From assembly GCF_004382825.2 (NCBI RefSeq), contig NZ_SDQO02000001.1:620001-684000 (forward strand): 64,000 bases of DNA, read 5' to 3'. The notes beneath the pieces were generated by a model. That model searched no databases and was not told the DNA's origin. It worked only from the letters and a program-made list of their open reading frames with translations. This document shows positions 47,161 through 57,342 of the stretch, piece after piece. Position 1 is the stretch's first letter. Every line of letters starts with the position of its first letter. The position numbers and the translations under genes are program-made. This stretch comes from Corynebacterium silvaticum (lineage in GTDB: Bacteria; Actinomycetota; Actinomycetes; Mycobacteriales; Mycobacteriaceae).

Positions 47161-47266
47161 ACAAGGCACTGGTCCCCAAGGAGATAAGGTCTCTCGGAAG
47201 GGTCGGTGCCTTGTGCATATGGCGGCGTGAGACTCTGGACCGGGGTCACGGAAAGCGCCATTTTAT
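47161..47266 (+). ncRNA. Candidate structured small RNA between alaS and ruvX
   Basis: Helix 1: ACAAGGCAC (47161-47169) with GTGCCTTGT (47206-47214), enclosing GGTCCCC, a GAGA/TCTC mini-stem and CGGAAGGG. Helix 2: ATGGCG (47219-47224) with CGCCAT (47256-47261), an inner CGTGA/TCACG (47226-47230 / 47246-47250), then TTTA. GGTCC in helix 1 can pair with GGACC in the loop of helix 2. A TATAAT box sits directly upstream, so this can be an independent RNA of about 105 bases ending at helix 2. It does not match SRP RNA, tmRNA, RNase P or 6C RNA by eye. The simpler alternative is a compound alaS terminator. Confidence 0.5.
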
Positions 47267-47483
47267 GGAACTACCTATGTGTGCAAACTTGAGATTGAAT
47301 TAATGATCGTTGGACGTTCCCGGTCACAAAAAGGTAACGTTGTTATGTCCCGTTCCATTCTTTGGAGCGCAGTCTTTGAGTGATTCGCCTTTTGTGCAGG
47401 TATACGCATTCTTTTTCTGAAGATGTTGTGGCGTGCATAGGTGGTTAGTCCAGGTTTTAGCTATAAGAGTTTAAAGGATACCT
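47267..47483. other. Intergenic stretch before ruvX
   Basis: About 215 bases with no gene seen on either strand. It ends in AAAGGA, the ruvX ribosome site. Confidence 0.4.
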
Positions 47484-48077
47484 ATGCCAATTACCCCCGA
47501 TACCCCTGGTATTGACGATCCTGGAAATGGACGACGACTGGGTATTGACGTAGGCACTGTACGAATCGGCGTGGCCGCATCCGATCGGGATGCTCGATTG
47601 GCGATGCCAGTGGAAACTGTTCCTCGTAAAACAGGCCTGAGAGATCGAGACCAGGGCGACATAGATCGGCTACTAGAGATTATTCGTGAGTACGCCGTGG
47701 TGGAAGTCGTAGTGGGACTTCCTAGAGACCTCAAGGGAAATGGCTCTAAGAGTGTCAAGCACGCCAAGGACATAGCTTTTAGGATTTCTCGACGCCTCCA
47801 GGCTTCCGAATCTTCGATTCCCGTACGGTTAGCTGATGAACGGCTCACCACGGTCGTCGCCACGCAAGCGCTTCGTGCTTCCGGCATTTCCGAGAAAATA
47901 GGGCGAAAAGTAATTGACCAAGCCGCTGCGGTAGAAATTCTACAATCGTGGTTGGATGGGCGACACGCGTATAAAGAGCGGAATGATATGGCAGGCTCGA
48001 CAGAAGACGGCTACACAGATGCTTCGGTCATTCCAGAGGCAGCTTTGAATCCAGAATCCCCGAACGAAAGGCGTTGA
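47484..48077 (+). CDS. ruvX: Putative pre-16S rRNA nuclease / Holliday junction resolvase RuvX
   Basis: 197 residues of the YqgF family. [20 protein letters not shown] holds the first catalytic Asp; [29 protein letters not shown] and [14 protein letters not shown] complete the RNase H-like fold. About 45 extra residues at the C-terminus are not part of the domain. AAAGGA lies 5-6 bases before the ATG. It is followed by mltG after 3 bases, the usual actinobacterial alaS-ruvX-mltG-aroE order. Confidence 0.93.
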   Translation: MPITPDTPGIDDPGNGRRLGIDVGTVRIGVAASDRDARLAMPVETVPRKTGLRDRDQGDIDRLLEIIREYAVVEVVVGLPRDLKGNGSKSVKHAKDIAFRISRRLQASESSIPVRLADERLTTVVATQALRASGISEKIGRKVIDQAAAVEILQSWLDGRHAYKERNDMAGSTEDGYTDASVIPEAALNPESPNERR

Positions 48078-48080
48078 TCG

Positions 48081-49229
48081 ATGCGAATGGAAAGTAAGTA
48101 TGTCAAGCGCCGTCAGCGTGGCCTAGCCGTTTTGGTAGCAGCGCTTGTTTTAATCATCGGTGCTGTTACTTATATTGGTGTGCATCTTTTTAACGGTGGA
48201 TCAGATTACAAGGGCGCTGGTAACGGAAATTATGAGTTAGTGGAGATTCCTGAGGGCTCTTCTCTCTCTGAACTAGGTCCTGAGCTAGAAAAGCGCAAGG
48301 TCGTAGCAACAAATAACGCTTTCCAATCCGCAGCGTTTTCCCACCCCAACGCTAGCCGTATTGAGCCAGGATTTTATCGGCTGCAGCAGCATATGAGTGC
48401 GGCTGAGGCAGTGAAGGCTCTTCTCGACCCCGCTAACAAGGTCGAGGCCCTGGGGATCCCTGGTGGTGCCACATTGCTCGATGTCACAGTTGTGAAGGGG
48501 AATACCCGCAAGGGCATCTATTCGATGATCTCCGACGTAACGTGTACTCAGGGATCTACAAACTGCATTTCCCCAGAGGAACTCCAAAAAGTGGCTGGTA
48601 CCGCAGATCCCTCGGAGTTGGGAGTCCCTGCGTGGGCGGTTGAAGCGGTGAAGGCTCGGGGTAATGACCCTAAGCGCCTGGAAGGACTTATTGTCCCAGG
48701 AACCTACATCGTGAACCCCACTAGCGATGCCAAGGGCATCTTGAACGATTTGATTACCCGTGGTGCTAAGTCGTTTGAAAGCACGGACTTAGAAGGCCGT
48801 GCTAATGCCATGGGTATTAAGCCATATGACCTGCTTACTGCAGCATCACTCGTAGAGCGAGAAGCACCTGCGGGAGACTTTGATAAGGTCGCCCGAGTGA
48901 TCTTGAATCGTCTGGCTAAGCCGATGCGGCTGGAATTCGACTCCACCGTTAACTACGGGCTAAGCGAGCAAGAAGTTGCTACCACGGATGAAGACCGCGG
49001 AAAAAAGACTGCGTGGAACACATACGCTATGGAGGGTCTACCAGCGACTCCGATTGCTAGCCCCTCTAAAGAAGCCATCGATGCAATGGAAAACCCAGCA
49101 ACTGGCGATTGGCTCTACTTTGTTACCACCCATCGCGATGGAACAACAGTATTTAGCAATAATTTCGACGATCACCAGCGAGCAACGCGTGATTCGATCC
49201 AAAATGGCGTTCTAGATAGTAACCGTTAA
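48081..49229 (+). CDS. mltG: Endolytic murein transglycosylase MltG
   Basis: 382 residues: a short cytoplasmic start, one membrane helix (about 15-36), then the YceG domain. The catalytic Glu lies in LTAASLVEREAPAGDF; RVILNRLAKPMRLEFDSTVN and GLPATPIASPSKEAIDA are family hallmarks. It cuts nascent peptidoglycan strands at the outer membrane face and ends glycan elongation. It starts 3 bases after ruvX. Confidence 0.94.
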   Translation: MRMESKYVKRRQRGLAVLVAALVLIIGAVTYIGVHLFNGGSDYKGAGNGNYELVEIPEGSSLSELGPELEKRKVVATNNAFQSAAFSHPNASRIEPGFYRLQQHMSAAEAVKALLDPANKVEALGIPGGATLLDVTVVKGNTRKGIYSMISDVTCTQGSTNCISPEELQKVAGTADPSELGVPAWAVEAVKARGNDPKRLEGLIVPGTYIVNPTSDAKGILNDLITRGAKSFESTDLEGRANAMGIKPYDLLTAASLVEREAPAGDFDKVARVILNRLAKPMRLEFDSTVNYGLSEQEVATTDEDRGKKTAWNTYAMEGLPATPIASPSKEAIDAMENPATGDWLYFVTTHRDGTTVFSNNFDDHQRATRDSIQNGVLDSNR

Positions 49230-49332
49230 AAAACCGGGCGACAGCTTCTGGGATAGCACACAAGAAAACCTCCGACCATGTTTCAGGCGGCACTTTTATA
49301 GTGACCATGAGACAAGGGGCGGAGGCTCTTTC

Positions 49333-49338
49333 TATACT
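49333..49338 (+). promoter_or_regulatory. Putative -10 box for a leaderless aroE mRNA
   Basis: TATACT, 8 bases before the ATG, with GAGACA 18 bases further up and no Shine-Dalgarno. Confidence 0.5.
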
Positions 49339-49346
49339 TAGCTACC

Positions 49347-50222
49347 ATGACCACACTGTCTGCATCGTCTGCTCCTTCAGTAACAATCACACACCGCGCT
49401 GCGGTGCTGGGCAGCCCCATTGAGCATTCTTTATCTCCCACGCTGCATAACGCTGGTTACCAGGCGATGGGGTTAACTCATTGGGAGTACGGCCGAATCT
49501 TGTGCACAGAGGCGCAATTGTCCGAAATAGTGGGCAACGCAGACGCCACGTACCAAGGTTTTTCTGTGACTATGCCGGCAAAGTTTGCAGCGTTGGACTA
49601 TGCCACAGAAGTCACCCCTAGGGCCGCCCGGATTGGTGCAGCGAACACTTTAGTTCGCAGCGATACTGGATGGCTTGCGGATAACACAGATGTAGATGGG
49701 GTGACAGGCGCCCTTAGCGAATTATTCGACGGCGACCTCGCCGCGCTTCAGGGGGCGCATGCGCTCGTCATTGGTGCAGGAGGAACGGCTAGGCCTGCTG
49801 TGTGGGCATTGATTCAATCTGGGATCAAACACATCACGATAGCTAACCGCAGTGAGCGTAGCGTGGAATTTTATCCCCTTATAGAAGAGACGGATGCATC
49901 CTTGTCCTTCGCCCGTCTTGATGGGGACATAAGCGAGATCGCTGCAAAGTCTGCGGTAACAATTTCTACGATCCCGGCTCAGGGGAGCAGCCAGCTAGCG
50001 TATCAGGCTGTTCACGCCCCGCTTCTCGACGTCATCTATTCCCCGTGGCCCACCCCATTAACCCAAGCGGCAAGCGCGCATGGCACCCCTGCAGTAGGTG
50101 GGCATGTCATGCTGGCACATCAGGCCTTTGGACAATTCAGACTCTTTACCGGACACGATGCTCCACGCGAGGCAATGAGATCTGCCTTATATCGGGCGCT
50201 GCACATAGCTCCTGAGGAATAA
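49347..50222 (+). CDS. aroE: Shikimate dehydrogenase
   Basis: 291 residues. Shikimate-binding SPIEHSLSPTLHNAG, catalytic Lys in SVTMPAKFAAL, NTDVDG with the catalytic Asp, and the NADP-binding GAGGTARPAVWAL. It reduces 3-dehydroshikimate to shikimate. It begins a shikimate block with aroC, aroK, aroB and aroQ, interrupted by a prepilin peptidase gene. Confidence 0.94.
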   Translation: MTTLSASSAPSVTITHRAAVLGSPIEHSLSPTLHNAGYQAMGLTHWEYGRILCTEAQLSEIVGNADATYQGFSVTMPAKFAALDYATEVTPRAARIGAANTLVRSDTGWLADNTDVDGVTGALSELFDGDLAALQGAHALVIGAGGTARPAVWALIQSGIKHITIANRSERSVEFYPLIEETDASLSFARLDGDISEIAAKSAVTISTIPAQGSSQLAYQAVHAPLLDVIYSPWPTPLTQAASAHGTPAVGGHVMLAHQAFGQFRLFTGHDAPREAMRSALYRALHIAPEE

Positions 50223-50265
50223 AACGGCGAGGGGGAACGTACAGACGTCGAAAAGCTAAGAACGC

Positions 50266-50271
50266 TAGTGT
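50266..50271 (+). promoter_or_regulatory. Putative -10 box before the prepilin peptidase gene
   Basis: TAGTGT, 7 bases before the ATG at 50279; no Shine-Dalgarno. Weak as a promoter on its own. Confidence 0.3.
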
Positions 50272-50278
50272 TAGCAGC

Positions 50279-50809
50279 ATGGGGGAGCAACATAACGTAG
50301 TAATGCTGGAAGAATATGCTGATGCAGCGGTAGTGCTCGTTGTTGTGGCATGGGCAGGTGGTCTGTGCCTCTACGATTTACGGTATCGCACGCTACCGGA
50401 CGTACTCACTATTCCCGTGGCTATAGGTGTGGTCGTTGGGGCCGTAGAGATTGGTCGCCCGAGCTGCTTATTGGGCGGAATGGTGTGGGCAGGGATGTAT
50501 TTTTTATTAGGACTAAGCCTGCAAGGTGCCATAGGCGGCGGTGACATTAAATTAGCGCTTATCACCGGTACCGTTGCTGCCATGCATTCGCCGTTAGCCG
50601 TAGTATGCGCGATGGCAGTGGCTCAGCTGGTTAGCCTATGCGCAGGGGCCATTATGGTCTTTTATCAAAAGTCTCACAGCGTGCAGGCGTGGGGTAGGAA
50701 CGTAAAGAGCCATGGTGTCAGAGATTCTGTTCAACAGCGCACCGTACGTATCCCGCATGGGCCGGCAATGCTCCTGGCCACGGCTTTCTCCTATGTGATT
50801 ACCCCCTAA
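50279..50809 (+). CDS. Prepilin peptidase, A24 family, peptidase domain only
   Basis: 176 residues with five or six membrane helices. The two catalytic Asp residues of type IV prepilin peptidases are in [10 protein letters not shown] and GGGDIKLA. The N-terminal methyltransferase domain of full-length PilD is absent, as in Tad-type CpaA peptidases. It would process pilin-like signal peptides. No pilin or secretion genes are in the window, so its substrates must be encoded elsewhere. It sits between aroE and aroC. Confidence 0.87.
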   Translation: MGEQHNVVMLEEYADAAVVLVVVAWAGGLCLYDLRYRTLPDVLTIPVAIGVVVGAVEIGRPSCLLGGMVWAGMYFLLGLSLQGAIGGGDIKLALITGTVAAMHSPLAVVCAMAVAQLVSLCAGAIMVFYQKSHSVQAWGRNVKSHGVRDSVQQRTVRIPHGPAMLLATAFSYVITP

Positions 50810-50878
50810 AGGTGTCTCATGGGATGGGATAGGCGTCATTTTTGGCGCCGAAAGAGGGCTAATGTCATACCTTCATGT

Positions 50879-50884
50879 CATAAT
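50879..50884 (+). promoter_or_regulatory. Putative -10 box for a leaderless aroC mRNA
   Basis: CATAAT, 7 bases before the ATG at 50892, with no Shine-Dalgarno. It overlaps the upstream in-frame codons. Confidence 0.4.
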
Positions 50885-50891
50885 GCGAACC

Positions 50892-52106
50892 ATGCTTCGT
50901 TGGACTACTTCAGGAGAATCTCACGGCCAGGCACTCGTTGCCATGCTTGAGAATATGCCCGCTGGTGTCTCTCTCTCTAGAGAAGACATTTCTGCTCAAC
51001 TCGCGCGGCGCCGGCTCGGACACGGGCGAGGCGCTCGGATGAAATTTGAAGCCGACGAGGTCACGATTCTTGGTGGGGTTCGGCATGGCAAGACCTTGGG
51101 GAGTCCGATCGCTATCATGATCGGCAACACCGAATGGCCTAAATGGACTGCCATTATGTCTGCCGACCCATTGGATCCTCATGACCAAGAAGCCGCTGAT
51201 GCGATGAACTCTGGTCGTGGCGCTCGGCTAACGCGTCCTCGCCCAGGCCACGCTGATTTTTCTGGCATGATCAAGTATGGATTTGATGAGGCACGGCCAG
51301 TGCTTGAGCGATCATCTGCGCGAGAGACTGCTGCACGGGTAGCGGCAGGAACCGTAGCCCGAGCGTTTTTGCGTGAAGTATTCAATGTAGATGTGTTGTC
51401 TTATGTCGTGTCCATTGGGCGCTCGGAACCTTATGAGGGACCGCTGCCTTCTGTGGAAGACCTCGATAGAATCGATGCGTCGCCAGTGCGTGCAGCTGAT
51501 GAATCATCAGAAGCCTCAATGGTGAGCGAGATCGAGCAAGCAAAGAAACAGGGGGATACGCTCGGCGGAATCGTGGAAGTAGTAGTTTCCGGTCTCCCCA
51601 TCGGATTGGGCTCGCATATTTCTGGTGACAATCGTCTTGATGCACAACTGGCAGCTGCATTGATGAGTATCCAAGCCATTAAAGGGGTTGAAGTCGGCGA
51701 TGGCTTTGAAGAGGCGCGCCGTAGAGGCTCGGAAGCCCACGATGAGATTGTGCGTACGGCCGACGGTATCCAGCGTCTGAGTAACCGAGCAGGCGGACTA
51801 GAAGGGGGTATGACCAACGGAGAAACCCTGCGTTTGCGTGCGGCGATGAAGCCGATATCAACAGTTCCCCGTGCCCTGAAAACTATAGACATGACGGATG
51901 GAAAACCTGCGACAGGAATACATCAACGCTCGGATGTCTGTGCTGTACCCGCAGCTGGCGTAGTCACAGAGTCGATGGTGGCGTTGGTCTTGGCTCGTGC
52001 TGCCTTGGAGAAGTTCGGCGGAGATTCAGTTGCAGAAACTAAACGGAATGTGAATTCTTATTTAGAGTATGTACAGAACCGACTGTGCTTTGATGTGGAA
52101 AGCTAA
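50892..52106 (+). CDS. aroC: Chorismate synthase
   Basis: 404 residues. [33 protein letters not shown] and the closing [20 protein letters not shown] are signature blocks; [17 protein letters not shown] binds FMN. It makes chorismate from EPSP. The start at 50892 matches relatives; ten further in-frame codons upstream (from 50862) are not conserved. aroK follows after 8 bases. Confidence 0.96.
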   Translation: MLRWTTSGESHGQALVAMLENMPAGVSLSREDISAQLARRRLGHGRGARMKFEADEVTILGGVRHGKTLGSPIAIMIGNTEWPKWTAIMSADPLDPHDQEAADAMNSGRGARLTRPRPGHADFSGMIKYGFDEARPVLERSSARETAARVAAGTVARAFLREVFNVDVLSYVVSIGRSEPYEGPLPSVEDLDRIDASPVRAADESSEASMVSEIEQAKKQGDTLGGIVEVVVSGLPIGLGSHISGDNRLDAQLAAALMSIQAIKGVEVGDGFEEARRRGSEAHDEIVRTADGIQRLSNRAGGLEGGMTNGETLRLRAAMKPISTVPRALKTIDMTDGKPATGIHQRSDVCAVPAAGVVTESMVALVLARAALEKFGGDSVAETKRNVNSYLEYVQNRLCFDVES

Positions 52107-52114
52107 GAGGGGCA

Positions 52115-52711
52115 ATGCCTGACCAGACTGAGATTCCTGATGGCCCTGCGATGAAAGACCTTGAGGAAGGCGCTGCGGAGCAATCTGTTCCCAGGACACG
52201 TCCCCTAGTGGTGCTCGTAGGGCCACCAGGTGCGGGAAAAACCACAGTGGGGAAGCGACTCGCCAATGCGCTACACACTACTTTTGTGGATACTGACGCA
52301 TTGATAGAGCAGTCCACTGGGCAATCATGCGGTGTGATTTTTAGCCAGATGGGCGAGCCCGAATTTAGAAAACTCGAAGAGGAGAAAGTACGAGAAGCCC
52401 TCGGCACCTCCGGCGTAGTTAGTTTGGGTGGGGGTGCAGTCTTAAGCCCTCTCACGCGGAGTTTATTGCTTGGGCATACCGTGATATGGATAGACGTGAA
52501 CCCGGAGGAAGGCGCTAAGCGAACAGGTGCAGATAACTCCAGGCCGATTCTTCAATCGCAGGATCCTATTGCGCATTATCGCGAGCTTGTTGAGTCTCGT
52601 CGTCCGCTGTACCGGGAAGTATCACGGCATCGCTCTAACACCACGGGGCGAGGCCCGCAACGAGTAGTCGCAGACATACTGGGTTATTTAGAGTCCATCA
52701 AAGAGCACTGA
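52115..52711 (+). CDS. aroK: Shikimate kinase
   Basis: 198 residues. P-loop [15 protein letters not shown], shikimate-binding [11 protein letters not shown] and [12 protein letters not shown]. About 30 extra hydrophilic residues precede the core. It phosphorylates shikimate. AGAGGGG lies about 4-5 bases before the ATG, and it lies between aroC and aroB in a tight operon. Confidence 0.95.
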   Translation: MPDQTEIPDGPAMKDLEEGAAEQSVPRTRPLVVLVGPPGAGKTTVGKRLANALHTTFVDTDALIEQSTGQSCGVIFSQMGEPEFRKLEEEKVREALGTSGVVSLGGGAVLSPLTRSLLLGHTVIWIDVNPEEGAKRTGADNSRPILQSQDPIAHYRELVESRRPLYREVSRHRSNTTGRGPQRVVADILGYLESIKEH

Positions 52712-52760
52712 TACAGAAGTATTCACGCTTTCCTTTTCACGCAGTACAAGACGGGAAAAT

Positions 52761-53840
52761 ATGCAAACGATTGAAGTCAATGGAGCAGCGCCGTACAAGG
52801 TAATGATAGGACACAGTCTTTTTGAAGACGTGGCCAAGCGCGTGAAAGAGGTGGGCGCGGCGCAGGCTGCCATTATCATCCAACCAGTGATGAACGATGC
52901 GGCTAAGGAGCTTGCGAAGGTCATTGAAACGCAGGGTCAACAAGTAACAATCATTACTGTTCCCGATGCTGAAGATGGAAAAACCCTAAACGTGGCTGGC
53001 GACTGCTGGGATACGTTGGGGAAGAAGACCTTTGGGCGTAAAGACGTCATCATTGGTCTTGGTGGTGGGGCCGTGACTGATCTTGCAGGTTTTGTCGCGG
53101 CATGCTGGATGCGTGGGATCGCAGTGATACACGTGCCGACCACACTCTTATCAATGGTGGACGCTGCTGTGGGTGGAAAAACCGGGATCAATACGGAGGC
53201 CGGAAAGAACCTTGTAGGTGCATTTCATGAGCCTTCTGGTGTTTTTATTGATCTAGACATGATCGCCACGCTGCCAGATCAGGAAAAAATCTCGGGATCA
53301 GCAGAGATCATTAAAACAGGTTTTATTGAGGACACTAAGATCCTTTCGCTCTATGAGGAGAACCCGGAAGCCTGTTTCAGCGTAGAAGGGGATCTGCCTG
53401 AGCTTATTGCTAGGTCCGTGGCCGTAAAAGCTCGCGTGGTTGCTTCAGATTTGAAGGAAGCTGGTTTGCGGGAGACCCTCAATTATGGGCACACCTTTGG
53501 TCATGCAGTAGAGCTCAAAGAAAATTTTGAATGGCGACACGGCAACGCTGTAGCTGTGGGCATGATGTTTGTGGCAGCGCTGGCTCGTAATCGAGGCCTG
53601 ATCACAGATGAGCTATACCTGCGCCATAAAAATATCCTTAGCTCCGTGGGATTGCCTACCGCTTATCCAGAAGGGCATTTTGATGAGCTCTACCAAGCCA
53701 TGCTGCGAGATAAGAAGAATCGAGATGGGCGTATCCGGTTTGTTGCCTTGACCGGTGCAGGGGAGACTACTCGCATAGAAGATGCAGAAAAAGCCGAACT
53801 GATTGCTGCATATGAGACTCTGAACGCAAGGGGTGCGTAG
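52761..53840 (+). CDS. aroB: 3-dehydroquinate synthase
   Basis: 359 residues. NAD-binding [38 protein letters not shown] and the zinc ligands in [12 protein letters not shown] and [10 protein letters not shown]. It converts DAHP to 3-dehydroquinate. The next gene, aroQ, starts 2 bases after its stop. Confidence 0.97.
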   Translation: MQTIEVNGAAPYKVMIGHSLFEDVAKRVKEVGAAQAAIIIQPVMNDAAKELAKVIETQGQQVTIITVPDAEDGKTLNVAGDCWDTLGKKTFGRKDVIIGLGGGAVTDLAGFVAACWMRGIAVIHVPTTLLSMVDAAVGGKTGINTEAGKNLVGAFHEPSGVFIDLDMIATLPDQEKISGSAEIIKTGFIEDTKILSLYEENPEACFSVEGDLPELIARSVAVKARVVASDLKEAGLRETLNYGHTFGHAVELKENFEWRHGNAVAVGMMFVAALARNRGLITDELYLRHKNILSSVGLPTAYPEGHFDELYQAMLRDKKNRDGRIRFVALTGAGETTRIEDAEKAELIAAYETLNARGA

Positions 53841-53842
53841 CC

Positions 53843-54283
53843 ATGAATATTCTGGTTCTTAACGGCCCCAATCTTGACCGCTTGGGTAAACGGCAGCCGG
53901 AAGTGTATGGCCGGACCACGTTAGCCGACGTGGAAAAAACACTTGTGGAGCGGGCAGCCGCGTTGGGTGTGACAGTTACCGTTAGACAATCCAATCATGA
54001 GGGAGAACTCATAGAGTGGGTGCACGAGGCCGCTGATGCCGGCTGGCCCGTGATTATTAATCCTGGTGGGTTGACCCATACCTCAGTGGCGCTGCGTGAT
54101 GCTCTCGCAGAAGTTCATGAGGGTGTAGGGTTTGTAGAGGTGCATATCTCCAACATCCATGCACGCGAGGAATTCCGCCATCACAGTTTCCTTTCTCCTA
54201 TTGCGCGAGGAGTCATAGCTGGTTTAGGTGTGATGGGATATGAGCTAGCCCTTGAGTATTTGGTGTCGAATAGTCATTCTTGA
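53843..54283 (+). CDS. aroQ: 3-dehydroquinate dehydratase, type II
   Basis: 146 residues. [17 protein letters not shown] with the catalytic Tyr, [14 protein letters not shown], and [14 protein letters not shown]. Type II enzymes are small dodecamers that dehydrate 3-dehydroquinate. It is in the aroC-aroK-aroB-aroQ operon, and its end overlaps an open upstream extension of pepQ. Confidence 0.96.
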   Translation: MNILVLNGPNLDRLGKRQPEVYGRTTLADVEKTLVERAAALGVTVTVRQSNHEGELIEWVHEAADAGWPVIINPGGLTHTSVALRDALAEVHEGVGFVEVHISNIHAREEFRHHSFLSPIARGVIAGLGVMGYELALEYLVSNSHS

Positions 54284-54360
54284 ACTACGCAAAACTGAGG
54301 CGTTACGGAGCATTTAAAAGCACGAATTTTCTAGAGATCAATTTCAGATGGAGAACAGAA

Positions 54361-55455
54361 ATGGCTTTGCACGACACACGATTTGAGACGCGTCGTAGAG
54401 CACTGGCTGCTGAGCTGGCCAGTCAGCGTATCGATTCCATGTTGATTACTCATCTCACTCATGTGAGGTATTTGTCCGGATTCTCGGGTTCTAATGCCGC
54501 CCTCCTTATCAATAAGGATTTGTCTGCGCGTATATGCACAGATGGTCGTTATACCACGCAGGTAGGGGAGGAAGTCCCTGATATTGAGGCTCTGATCAAA
54601 CGTAATTCGGCTCAAGAGTTGCTCGCTCAGGTTGATGGGCCACGCCGGATTGGCTTTGAGGCTGATTATGTTTCCTTTGCTCACAAAGAGACGCTGCAAA
54701 AGAATTGTGGCGACGACATCACGTTAGTTCCTGTTTCCGGTGTGATTGAAAATATACGATTGCGCAAGGATCCACACGAGCTTGATCGGCTTCGCGAAGT
54801 CGCAGATATTGCTAACTCGTCGTTTCAAGAGCTTATCGACGCCGGTGAGATCGCAGCGGGCCGTACAGAGATGGAGGTCGCAGCAGACCTTGAATATCGG
54901 ATGAGGTGTAAGGGCTCAGAACGTCCCAGCTTTGACACAATCGTGGCTTCCGGTCCTAACTCCGCTAAGCCGCATCATGGAGCTGGCTCTCGGGTTATCC
55001 AGGCAGGGGACATCGTCACGATTGACTTTGGAGCGCATGCTTATGGCTATAACTCTGACACCACTCGCACCGTTATGGTGGGGCACGCGACGGATTTTGC
55101 GCAAGAGATTTACGGCATCGTGCTCGAAGCTCAATTGGCTGGTTGCGCTGCTGCTGTACCCGGCGTGGAGCTAGTAGACGTGGACCGCGCTTGCCGATCT
55201 GTGATTGAAAAAGCTGGCTATGGTGATTTTTTTGTTCATTCCACGGGCCATGGACTTGGCTTAGATGTGCACGAAGCGCCCTCCGCCGCACAGACCGGTA
55301 CCGGCGTACTTGAAGAGAACATGACATTGACTATTGAGCCCGGCATTTATGTCCCAGGTCAAGGCGGAGTACGGATTGAAGATTCCCTCATTATTAAGCA
55401 TGGTGGTGCTGAAAATCTGACCAAGCTTTCTAAAGATCTGTTGATTCTCCCGTAA
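54361..55455 (+). CDS. pepQ: Xaa-Pro dipeptidase/aminopeptidase (M24)
   Basis: 364 residues. Creatinase-like N-terminal domain (about 1-130) and a pita-bread C-terminal domain with metal ligands in TIDFGAHAYGYNSDTTRT, STGHGLGLDVHEAP, TIEPGIYVPGQGGVRIEDS. It cleaves peptides with proline in the second position. The ATG at 54361 has GGAGA about 8 bases upstream and the conserved start; the frame is open back to 54280 without similarity. Confidence 0.93.
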   Translation: MALHDTRFETRRRALAAELASQRIDSMLITHLTHVRYLSGFSGSNAALLINKDLSARICTDGRYTTQVGEEVPDIEALIKRNSAQELLAQVDGPRRIGFEADYVSFAHKETLQKNCGDDITLVPVSGVIENIRLRKDPHELDRLREVADIANSSFQELIDAGEIAAGRTEMEVAADLEYRMRCKGSERPSFDTIVASGPNSAKPHHGAGSRVIQAGDIVTIDFGAHAYGYNSDTTRTVMVGHATDFAQEIYGIVLEAQLAGCAAAVPGVELVDVDRACRSVIEKAGYGDFFVHSTGHGLGLDVHEAPSAAQTGTGVLEENMTLTIEPGIYVPGQGGVRIEDSLIIKHGGAENLTKLSKDLLILP

Positions 55456-55615
55456 AACGAAAATACGCAGTCGCGTGCTGGCCTACCTAAGGCGTCGGTG
55501 TCCCACTCATGGATATTAAGAGCACCCTTGTTATGATTACATCAGGTTTCATGGTGTACCCTTGGTAGGCTATTGACAGCACTAGGTTTTCCAACCACAG
55601 AAAGAAGTTCTAAGC

Positions 55616-56179
55616 GTGGCAACCACCGCTGATTTCAAGAACGGTCTTGTACTTAAGATCGATAATAAACTGCAGCAGATTATCGAATTCCAGCACGTCA
55701 AGCCAGGCAAAGGTCCTGCGTTTGTTCGTACCAAGCTGAAGGACGTTGTTTCAGGCAAGGTTACGGATAAAACCTTCAATGCCGGCGTGAAGGTAGAGAC
55801 CGCTACGGTTGACCGCCGTGACATGACCTACCTTTACAATGACGGCAGCAACTACGTGGTTATGGATGAAAAGAACTACGAGCAGGTAGAACTCGCTCCT
55901 CATATCATGGGTGAGGCTGCACGCTTCCTCTTGGAGAATACTTCGGTTCAGGTCTCCTTCCATGAGGGTGAGCCACTGTTCGCAGAACTTCCTGTGTCCG
56001 TCGATCTTCGTGTTGAGCACACTGACCCAGGCCTGCAGGGAGACCGTTCTACCGGTGGAACCAAGCCTGCTACCTTGGAAACTGGTGCGGAGATTCAGGT
56101 GCCGTTGTTCATTGAGACCGGAAACGTAGTCAAAGTTGATACGCGTGATGGCTCTTACCTGTCTCGTGTTAATAACTAG
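55616..56179 (+). CDS. efp: Elongation factor P
   Basis: 187 residues, GTG start. Three beta-barrel domains; the modification-loop region reads [18 protein letters not shown] with Lys at the tip. It relieves ribosome stalling at polyproline. Order pepQ-efp-nusB is conserved in actinobacteria. nusB begins 2 bases after its stop. Confidence 0.96.
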   Translation: MATTADFKNGLVLKIDNKLQQIIEFQHVKPGKGPAFVRTKLKDVVSGKVTDKTFNAGVKVETATVDRRDMTYLYNDGSNYVVMDEKNYEQVELAPHIMGEAARFLLENTSVQVSFHEGEPLFAELPVSVDLRVEHTDPGLQGDRSTGGTKPATLETGAEIQVPLFIETGNVVKVDTRDGSYLSRVNN

Positions 56180-56181
56180 TT

Positions 56182-56829
56182 GTGGGCATGAGCGAATCTG
56201 AAACGAAAAGTTCCGAGGCTGGGAAAGCTTCGGAGTCGTCACGAGTACGTGGGCGCAAGCGCCATGGTTCCCGGTATAAGGCTCGGCGTCGTGCAGCGGA
56301 GGTTCTTTATGAAGCCGAGGTACGAGACGTAGATCCAGTAGCGATCGTCGAGGATCGAATTTCTCTGTCCTATCACCAGGATCTTGGGGTCGCTCCGGTT
56401 GCTGCTTATACAAAGGAAATCGTAGCGGGTGCTGCCCAGGAACTTGATCGTATCGACGGACTTATCGCTGCGAACCTAGCTGAGAACTGGGAACTTGAGC
56501 GTATCTCTGCTGTTGATCGAGCTATCTTGCGTGTTGCGGTATGGGAGCTCATCTTTAATGAAGACGTCCCTGTTGCTACCGCAGTTGTTGAGGGAGTGGA
56601 ACTAGTAAGCCAATACTCAACTGACGTGGCACCTGCTTATGTCAACGCTTTGCTCGATAGTATCGCGCAGAATATTGAAAAGCATCGTGCTGAGCCCACT
56701 GAAGCACCCGCGGAAGAACCGTTGGAGCAAGAAGATTCAGCGGACGACACCACGGAAGTTGCGGTAGAGGATTCCTCGGTAAAAACAACTGACGAGGAGC
56801 GTATCGTTTCTGAATCAATTCCGGAGTAG
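56182..56829 (+). CDS. nusB: Transcription antitermination factor NusB
   Basis: 215 residues (213 if the ATG at 56188 is used). [19 protein letters not shown] is the boxA-RNA-binding start; [17 protein letters not shown] and [11 protein letters not shown] complete the helical fold. A Glu/Asp/Thr-rich tail of about 50 residues follows the domain. With NusE it supports rRNA antitermination. A strong terminator follows. Confidence 0.94.
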   Translation: MGMSESETKSSEAGKASESSRVRGRKRHGSRYKARRRAAEVLYEAEVRDVDPVAIVEDRISLSYHQDLGVAPVAAYTKEIVAGAAQELDRIDGLIAANLAENWELERISAVDRAILRVAVWELIFNEDVPVATAVVEGVELVSQYSTDVAPAYVNALLDSIAQNIEKHRAEPTEAPAEEPLEQEDSADDTTEVAVEDSSVKTTDEERIVSESIPE

Positions 56830-56860
56830 CGTACATAAAGCACACCGGAAAGTGCCGTCA

Positions 56861-56917
56861 AAGACCAGGGCCGTTCCCATCGTGGAGAGGGAAAACGGCC
56901 CTGGTCTTATTTTTTTT
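56861..56917 (+). terminator. Strong rho-independent terminator after nusB
   Basis: Perfect 15-bp arms, AAGACCAGGGCCGTT and its complement, with an 18-base loop, followed by a run of T. The T-run abuts the stop codon of the convergent minus-strand gene. Confidence 0.92.
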
Positions 56918-57342
56918 TAAGGCGCTGTTTCTGTGAGTGAGTTCGTGGCCGAGTCAAAGGCGTCGAAAAGCTTAAAAATTGTATTGATCGACGTCTCTAG
57001 GGCTGCGCCTAACTGCTTATCTGTCAATCCGGCTGCGCATGGGTTCTCTACCTCCGCCCGAAGAAGTGGCGGAGTTGTTCTGTCCACAATGGTTACCGAG
57101 CCCAATACTGTTGAATTATTAACGCTATTGGCAGCGATGCATAAGCCGGAGATTTCACCGGATGGACAACCCCGGTCGGAGCGTATGACGAGGGTCGAGA
57201 GCAGCGCCATGAAAACAAATTCTGCGCCGTTAAGATTTGCCATTGCGATTCCTCGTTGTGGATCAATAACGCGCAACGTGATCCCAAACGTGGACATCGC
57301 AGCAGTCACTCGATCCAGATTTATAGCTAGCGGCTTAGGCAT
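56917..57342 (-). CDS. YbjN-like (type III chaperone-fold) protein, second copy
   Basis: 141 residues from ATG at 57342, within the last codons of its neighbour. Pattern of an alpha/beta YbjN domain: NLDRVTAAMSTFGITLRV at the start, a central hydrophobic sheet, and a C-terminal helix (IFKLFDAFDSATN). It is a distant paralogue of the protein encoded just upstream, and the pair is likely co-translated and may form a heterodimer (inference). Function unknown; related domains in actinobacteria are linked to stress or surface structures. Confidence 0.7.
   Translation of the reverse strand: MPKPLAINLDRVTAAMSTFGITLRVIDPQRGIAMANLNGAEFVFMALLSTLVIRSDRGCPSGEISGLCIAANSVNNSTVLGSVTIVDRTTPPLLRAEVENPCAAGLTDKQLGAALETSINTIFKLFDAFDSATNSLTETAP

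Noticed and set aside
47161-47214. Possible SRP (4.5S) RNA because of the CGGAAGGG motif
   Set aside because: The conserved AGCAGC side of the SRP helix 8 internal loop is absent and the pairing differs.
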